Shown piece by piece: positions 14,284 through 17,680 of a stretch of 17,680 nt of DNA. Both the position numbers and the translations under genes were made by a program. The notes beneath the pieces were generated by a model. It was not told the origin of the DNA, searched no databases, and saw only the letters and a list, made by a program, of their open reading frames with translations. Source of the stretch: Salinisphaeraceae bacterium UBA4764 (GTDB lineage Bacteria; Pseudomonadota; Gammaproteobacteria; Nevskiales; Salinisphaeraceae); contig DHHU01000018.1 in the NCBI GenBank assembly GCA_002403445.1, positions 28,158 to 45,837 on the forward strand, in the 5' to 3' direction. Each line of letters starts with the position of its first letter. The first letter of the stretch is position 1.

Positions 14284-15531
14284 TCAATCCTCCGGAGATT
14301 GCTTGTTTAGCACTTGGTCGATGGCTTCGATTTGCGACCGTCGAACAGCTTCGCCAATGGCCGGCCCACGCAATTCGGATCGCTTAGCAATTTCCCCGGC
14401 GTTCACGGCCCGAGCCGCTGCTAGGGCGCTGCGCGCCCATTCGGCCTGGGGATAAGGGCGGTTTTCGAATCCAAGCCGCCCGCGTACATCCGCGCGACAT
14501 ACGCTGATCATGGCCTCCAAGCGTTCGGGTCGACGCAGCGCGTCGATTGCTTCGAATAAACCCATTGCTGTTTCCGCGCGCAGTTGCCGCATTCGATGCA
14601 GATGCGTATGCCAGCGTGCGGCGAGTGCCGCCAGTTCGCGGGTCTGTCTGGGGACCCCAAGCCGCTTGGCCAAGGCTCTTGCAATAGGTTCGCCCGCCGC
14701 TTCGTGGCCGGTATGCCCGGGCAGGCGGTGGGCCGGTGTCGTGGCCTTGCCAAGATCATGACAGAGTGCAGCAAACCGACAATCCACTGATGAATTGTCC
14801 TTGGCGCTTTGATCTAGGACCAAAAGCGTGTGGACACCGGCGTCGATTTCGGGATGGTGACGGACGGGTTGCTGTACCCCGAACAGTGCATCCACTTCGG
14901 GGAAAAGATGGGCCAGTGCGCCGATGTCGCGTAACACGTGGAAGAAGACTGCCGGCTCGTCGGCGGCCAGGGCTCGTCGCGTCTCGGCCCACACGCGTTC
15001 AGGAACGAGGGCGTCAACTTCGCCATTGGTCACCATTTCGCGCATCAGCTGTCGGGTTTCCTTAGCAATGACAAAGCCAAGCGGTGCCAGGGTGGCGGCA
15101 TAGCGCGCTACGCGCAGTATGCGCACCGGGTCTTCGACAAAAGCCGGTGATACGTGACGCAGGATACCGGCCCGAAGATCGGTTAGGCCGCCAAACGGGT
15201 CGATCAGATCACCGCTGTCGGAACGCGCCATGGCGTTGACGGTGAGATCGCGGCGGTTCAAATCTTCGGTCAATGTCACACCGGGCTGGAAGTCCATCAC
15301 AAACCCGTGATAACCGGGCGCGGTCTTGCGTTCGGTACGCGCCAGCGCATATTCCTCGTGGGTTTCCGGATGCAGAAACACGGGAAAATCCTTGCCGACC
15401 GCCTTATAGCCGGCATCGGTCATGGTCTGCGGTGTCGCGCCGACGACGACCCAGTCGCGGTCGTTGACCGGCCGTCCCAGCAGGTCATCGCGTACGGCGC
15501 CACCTACGAGATAGGTCTGTGTGGAGTTCAT
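14284..15531 (-). CDS. cca: CCA-adding tRNA nucleotidyltransferase with HD phosphohydrolase domain
   Basis: 415 residues, matching the multifunctional E. coli-type enzyme (412). ATG at 15529-15531 overlaps the slt stop as ATGA. The nucleotidyltransferase core has YLVGGAVRDDLLG (about 7-19), the metal-binding DRD (24-26) in VNDRDWVVVG, and LNRRDLTVNAMA (about 91-102). The DPVRILRVARYAA neck region follows. The C-terminal HD domain shows RHHPEIDAGVHT (about 224-235) and ALCHDLGKAT (about 255-264), so 2'-nucleotidase, 2',3'-cyclic phosphodiesterase and phosphatase activities are plausible as in E. coli. It builds or repairs the CCA end of tRNAs in the cytoplasm. Its coupling to a peptidoglycan enzyme gene is positional rather than functional as far as can be seen. 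Confidence 0.96.
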   Translation of the reverse strand: MNSTQTYLVGGAVRDDLLGRPVNDRDWVVVGATPQTMTDAGYKAVGKDFPVFLHPETHEEYALARTERKTAPGYHGFVMDFQPGVTLTEDLNRRDLTVNAMARSDSGDLIDPFGGLTDLRAGILRHVSPAFVEDPVRILRVARYAATLAPLGFVIAKETRQLMREMVTNGEVDALVPERVWAETRRALAADEPAVFFHVLRDIGALAHLFPEVDALFGVQQPVRHHPEIDAGVHTLLVLDQSAKDNSSVDCRFAALCHDLGKATTPAHRLPGHTGHEAAGEPIARALAKRLGVPRQTRELAALAARWHTHLHRMRQLRAETAMGLFEAIDALRRPERLEAMISVCRADVRGRLGFENRPYPQAEWARSALAAARAVNAGEIAKRSELRGPAIGEAVRRSQIEAIDQVLNKQSPED

Positions 15532-17534
15532 CGTGACACAGTCTGACCGGGATAGGCCGGTTCGATTTGCCCTAGCCGTTTCAAGAGCCGTTTCGGTTTT
15601 TGATCCAGTCGATGCTTGAAGACGACAGTGTGCTTGAGTATGCGCTCAACGTACCGCCGAGTTTCGGTATAGGGAATGTTGGCAATCCAGATATCGGCCG
15701 CGCGAGTGGTTTGGGGCAGCCAATCCGCTACTTTGCCCGAGCCTGCGTTGTAGCCGGCCACAGCGAGCGCTGGATTATTACCCCAGCGTTGATGCAACAG
15801 GTAGGCCAGCAAGCGACTGCCAATACGGATGTTGATGGCCGGATTTGTCAACGGGCCTGCCGACAATCGATGATTGCTGAGATGGTGGGCAACATACCGT
15901 GCCGTTTGGGGTTTGACTTGCATCAACCCCAGTGCGCCGGCGCTGGATCGAACCGTGGCTTGAAACAATGATTCGGTGCGCATTACGGCCAGTATCAAGG
16001 CGCTGGACAGTCCGTTGGCCCGAGCGGCCGATTGCACGATCTTTTTGTGGGGAATGGGATAGCGAATTCGCAGATCATCCCAGTAGTTGGCGCGTGCCAG
16101 TGTGGTGATGGCGCGCGAGTACCAACCCCACCCATAGGCCAACGCAGCGGCCTGAGCCAGAGTCGTGTTGTCGGCGCCGACAAGCGCCTGACGCCATTCG
16201 CGCGTGGCCCGGTGCTCAAGGCCGGCCCGGTATAAAAGACGCGCGCGAATGATTCCGGGGCGGCGAGCCAAGGTGGTGCGCGATGCGCTGTTGTCGGGCA
16301 AGGGGCTATAGTTATAGTGATAGGCTTTATGGATCCGATCCGCGGCAAGAAAACCGTAATAGGCGCGTTGGTGGGCCAAACGCGTATAAATAGATCGAGC
16401 GTGTGATCGGTGGCCAAGTTGGGCCAGCGCACGCGCCCGCCAATAACGCCATTTCGGTTGGTTCGCATCGCTTTGGGGCATGGTATTCAACCACTTAAGC
16501 GCTTGATGCCATCGATTCTGGTAGATCGCACTTCGAACCGCCCAGCCAATGGCATGGGGATCCCCGGCCAATCGGTTGTCGGAAATTTTGGCAAACCATT
16601 TCAATGCCGCGGCCTTATGATTTTCGGCGTAAAGCAATGCGACCCAACGGCGCATTTTGTAGCGCCTCGATTGGCCAATTCCCAACCGGTGCACGATGTC
16701 CGGCAGTGCGGCCGCCGCACTATCCAGGTCAGACAGGGCAAAACGCTTGAATAGCGCAAGTGCGAGGGCGTGCGGCATTTGATGGGTCTGATCCAATCGT
16801 TTGGGATGTTCGGCAACATTGATCCAGCGGGTCAGCTGCTGGCTCCGCTTCGAATCATCGGCCAGCTGCCGCTTGAGATAGCGCGCGAGGCCGGTATGGC
16901 CTGCGATCAGCACCAAACGAGCACGTTTCTCGATTACTTCCGGGGTGAGTTGGCCCTTTTTTTTAAGCCAAGCGAATACCGGATTGCAGGTTTTGGGTTG
17001 ACTGTGGCCGACGTCCCAGAGGGCCAGCGCTGATTTTTTGGGTTTCTGACCGCGCTCGATCCGTGCGTGGACGACACCGCAGCGCAGCGATGTGCCGCGC
17101 GGGTTGGGTCCAACCCGGGTGAGTAGCGTATGCCAGCGCCCGCGCTTGACCAAACTGGCGAGCCAGCGCTGACGAAGCTGGGCCGCGGCTGGCCAGTGCC
17201 TGTAGGTTGTAATGAACTGTTCGACTCGTTGGTCGGTCGCAGGGCCCGGATGATGCGCCAGCCGATAGTGTAGGCGGGCCGCGGTTAAATAGGGCGCCAA
17301 TGGATAGCCTTTAAGCTCCCGGGCCAGGGGGCCGTTGGGGGCAAGTTGACCGTGGATGGCCTGTTTGAAGGCTTGGACGAACAGTACCCGTGCCACTGGG
17401 TTGGCCGCACTGGTATCAACGTCGACGGTGGGGCTATTTTTTGCGGCCAGAGCGGGCATCGCACCGGCCAATGCGACCAGCGTTAACGTTTGAATAGGCC
17501 CCAGACGTGGCAATTCAAGCCGGGGTCGCGGCAT
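15528..17534 (-). CDS. slt: Soluble lytic murein transglycosylase (Slt70-like)
   Basis: 668 residues (E. coli Slt70 is 645). ATG at 17532-17534 with AGGGAG upstream is preferred; an in-frame TTG two codons earlier is possible. The N-terminal signal peptide has core LTLVALAGAMPALA and expected cleavage near residue 30. A long alpha-helical superhelical U-domain spans about 50-480, including WRYWRARALAQLG and YYGFLAADR, conserved in the family. The C-terminal lysozyme-like domain has AVMRTESLFQATVRSSAGALGLMQ over about 516-539 with catalytic Glu 521, and AVAGYNAGSGKVADWL at about 591-606. It is a periplasmic enzyme cleaving MurNAc-GlcNAc bonds with 1,6-anhydro-muropeptide release. Its stop overlaps the cca start by 4 nt, so the two are co-translated; the promoter is probably at or beyond the right edge. 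Confidence 0.95.
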   Translation of the reverse strand: MPRPRLELPRLGPIQTLTLVALAGAMPALAAKNSPTVDVDTSAANPVARVLFVQAFKQAIHGQLAPNGPLARELKGYPLAPYLTAARLHYRLAHHPGPATDQRVEQFITTYRHWPAAAQLRQRWLASLVKRGRWHTLLTRVGPNPRGTSLRCGVVHARIERGQKPKKSALALWDVGHSQPKTCNPVFAWLKKKGQLTPEVIEKRARLVLIAGHTGLARYLKRQLADDSKRSQQLTRWINVAEHPKRLDQTHQMPHALALALFKRFALSDLDSAAAALPDIVHRLGIGQSRRYKMRRWVALLYAENHKAAALKWFAKISDNRLAGDPHAIGWAVRSAIYQNRWHQALKWLNTMPQSDANQPKWRYWRARALAQLGHRSHARSIYTRLAHQRAYYGFLAADRIHKAYHYNYSPLPDNSASRTTLARRPGIIRARLLYRAGLEHRATREWRQALVGADNTTLAQAAALAYGWGWYSRAITTLARANYWDDLRIRYPIPHKKIVQSAARANGLSSALILAVMRTESLFQATVRSSAGALGLMQVKPQTARYVAHHLSNHRLSAGPLTNPAINIRIGSRLLAYLLHQRWGNNPALAVAGYNAGSGKVADWLPQTTRAADIWIANIPYTETRRYVERILKHTVVFKHRLDQKPKRLLKRLGQIEPAYPGQTVSR

Positions 17535-17540
17535 GATCAA

Positions 17541-17680
17541 CCGCTCCCTCGCTCATGTTCATAACTAAGACCTTGCCATAGAGGGTGGCTTGGATCGAGC
17601 TTTTGAGCGCCTTGACCATGTCGTCGCGCGGAAATCACCCGTGCCGGGTTTCGGATGTCCGTGTCTCGAACGCGACCTAA
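17541..17680. other. Right-edge stretch without an assignable gene
   Basis: The minus strand has one frame open from the window edge to a TGA 2 nt before the slt ATG, and another with a 34-codon ORF from ATG 17619 that overlaps the slt start. Neither encodes anything recognisable. A short inverted repeat, ACCCG/CGGGT at 17637-17649, has no T-run. The region may be the slt leader or the tail of an upstream gene. Confidence 0.4.

Noticed and set aside
13805..14455. 216-codon plus-strand frame
   Set aside because: Out-of-frame shadow of uppP running into antisense cca; no motif or start signal.
17637..17649. ACCCG-TGC-CGGGT hairpin as a terminator
   Set aside because: Only a 5 bp stem and no T-run on either strand.
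1..17680. Search for tRNA, rRNA, CRISPR array, insertion sequence or prophage genes
   Set aside because: No cloverleaf, regularly spaced repeat, transposase or phage motif was recognised on either strand.

Overview
The window looks like chromosomal DNA from a GC-rich gammaproteobacterium. Evidence is the hemX-hemY pair, a YeeZ-like reductase, a Slt70-type lytic transglycosylase, an E. coli-length bacterial CCA-adding enzyme with an HD domain, and a Bcr/CflA exporter, all densely packed with 2-15 nt gaps or 4 nt ATGA overlaps. The genus cannot be fixed from sequence alone. No tRNA, rRNA, CRISPR array, insertion sequence or phage gene was seen. Every long gene is intact except hemX, which is cut by the left edge.

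Layout. (1) 1-3476, plus strand: the 3' part of hemX, then hemY, then a YeeZ-like atypical SDR protein, probably one transcript that starts outside the window. (2) 3657-9696, minus strand: a complete tripartite drug-efflux operon in the order outer-membrane factor, adaptor, RND pump, with both junctions being ATGA overlaps. (3) 9833-11062, plus strand: a divergent Bcr/CflA-type MFS drug exporter sharing a 136 bp intergenic region with the efflux operon. A strong hairpin at 11078-11100 separates it from the next, convergent gene. (4) 11123-11683, minus strand: an unrecognised secreted protein very rich in Lys and Gln, with its own extended -10 promoter and terminator. (5) 11787-13359, minus strand: aroE (shikimate dehydrogenase) followed by nfi (endonuclease V). 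(6) 13461-14273, plus strand: uppP, divergent from aroE. (7) 14284-17534, minus strand: slt (soluble lytic transglycosylase) overlapping cca (tRNA nucleotidyltransferase). The last 140 bp hold no gene I can name.

Functional themes are envelope and export: an RND pump plus an MFS exporter, undecaprenyl-pyrophosphate recycling (uppP), peptidoglycan turnover (slt), and a polycationic exported protein. Around these sit core metabolism and maintenance (haem-associated proteins, shikimate pathway, deaminated-base repair, tRNA 3'-end maturation). Several exported or membrane proteins (HemX, adaptor, outer-membrane factor, the Lys/Gln protein) carry low-complexity stretches rich in Ser, Asn, Lys, Gln or Pro.

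The most interesting items are the Lys/Gln-rich secreted protein and a possible 11-codon leader ORF whose stop overlaps the TTG start of the efflux operon. No clearly new multi-gene system is evident; most of the window is recognisable housekeeping and efflux content.
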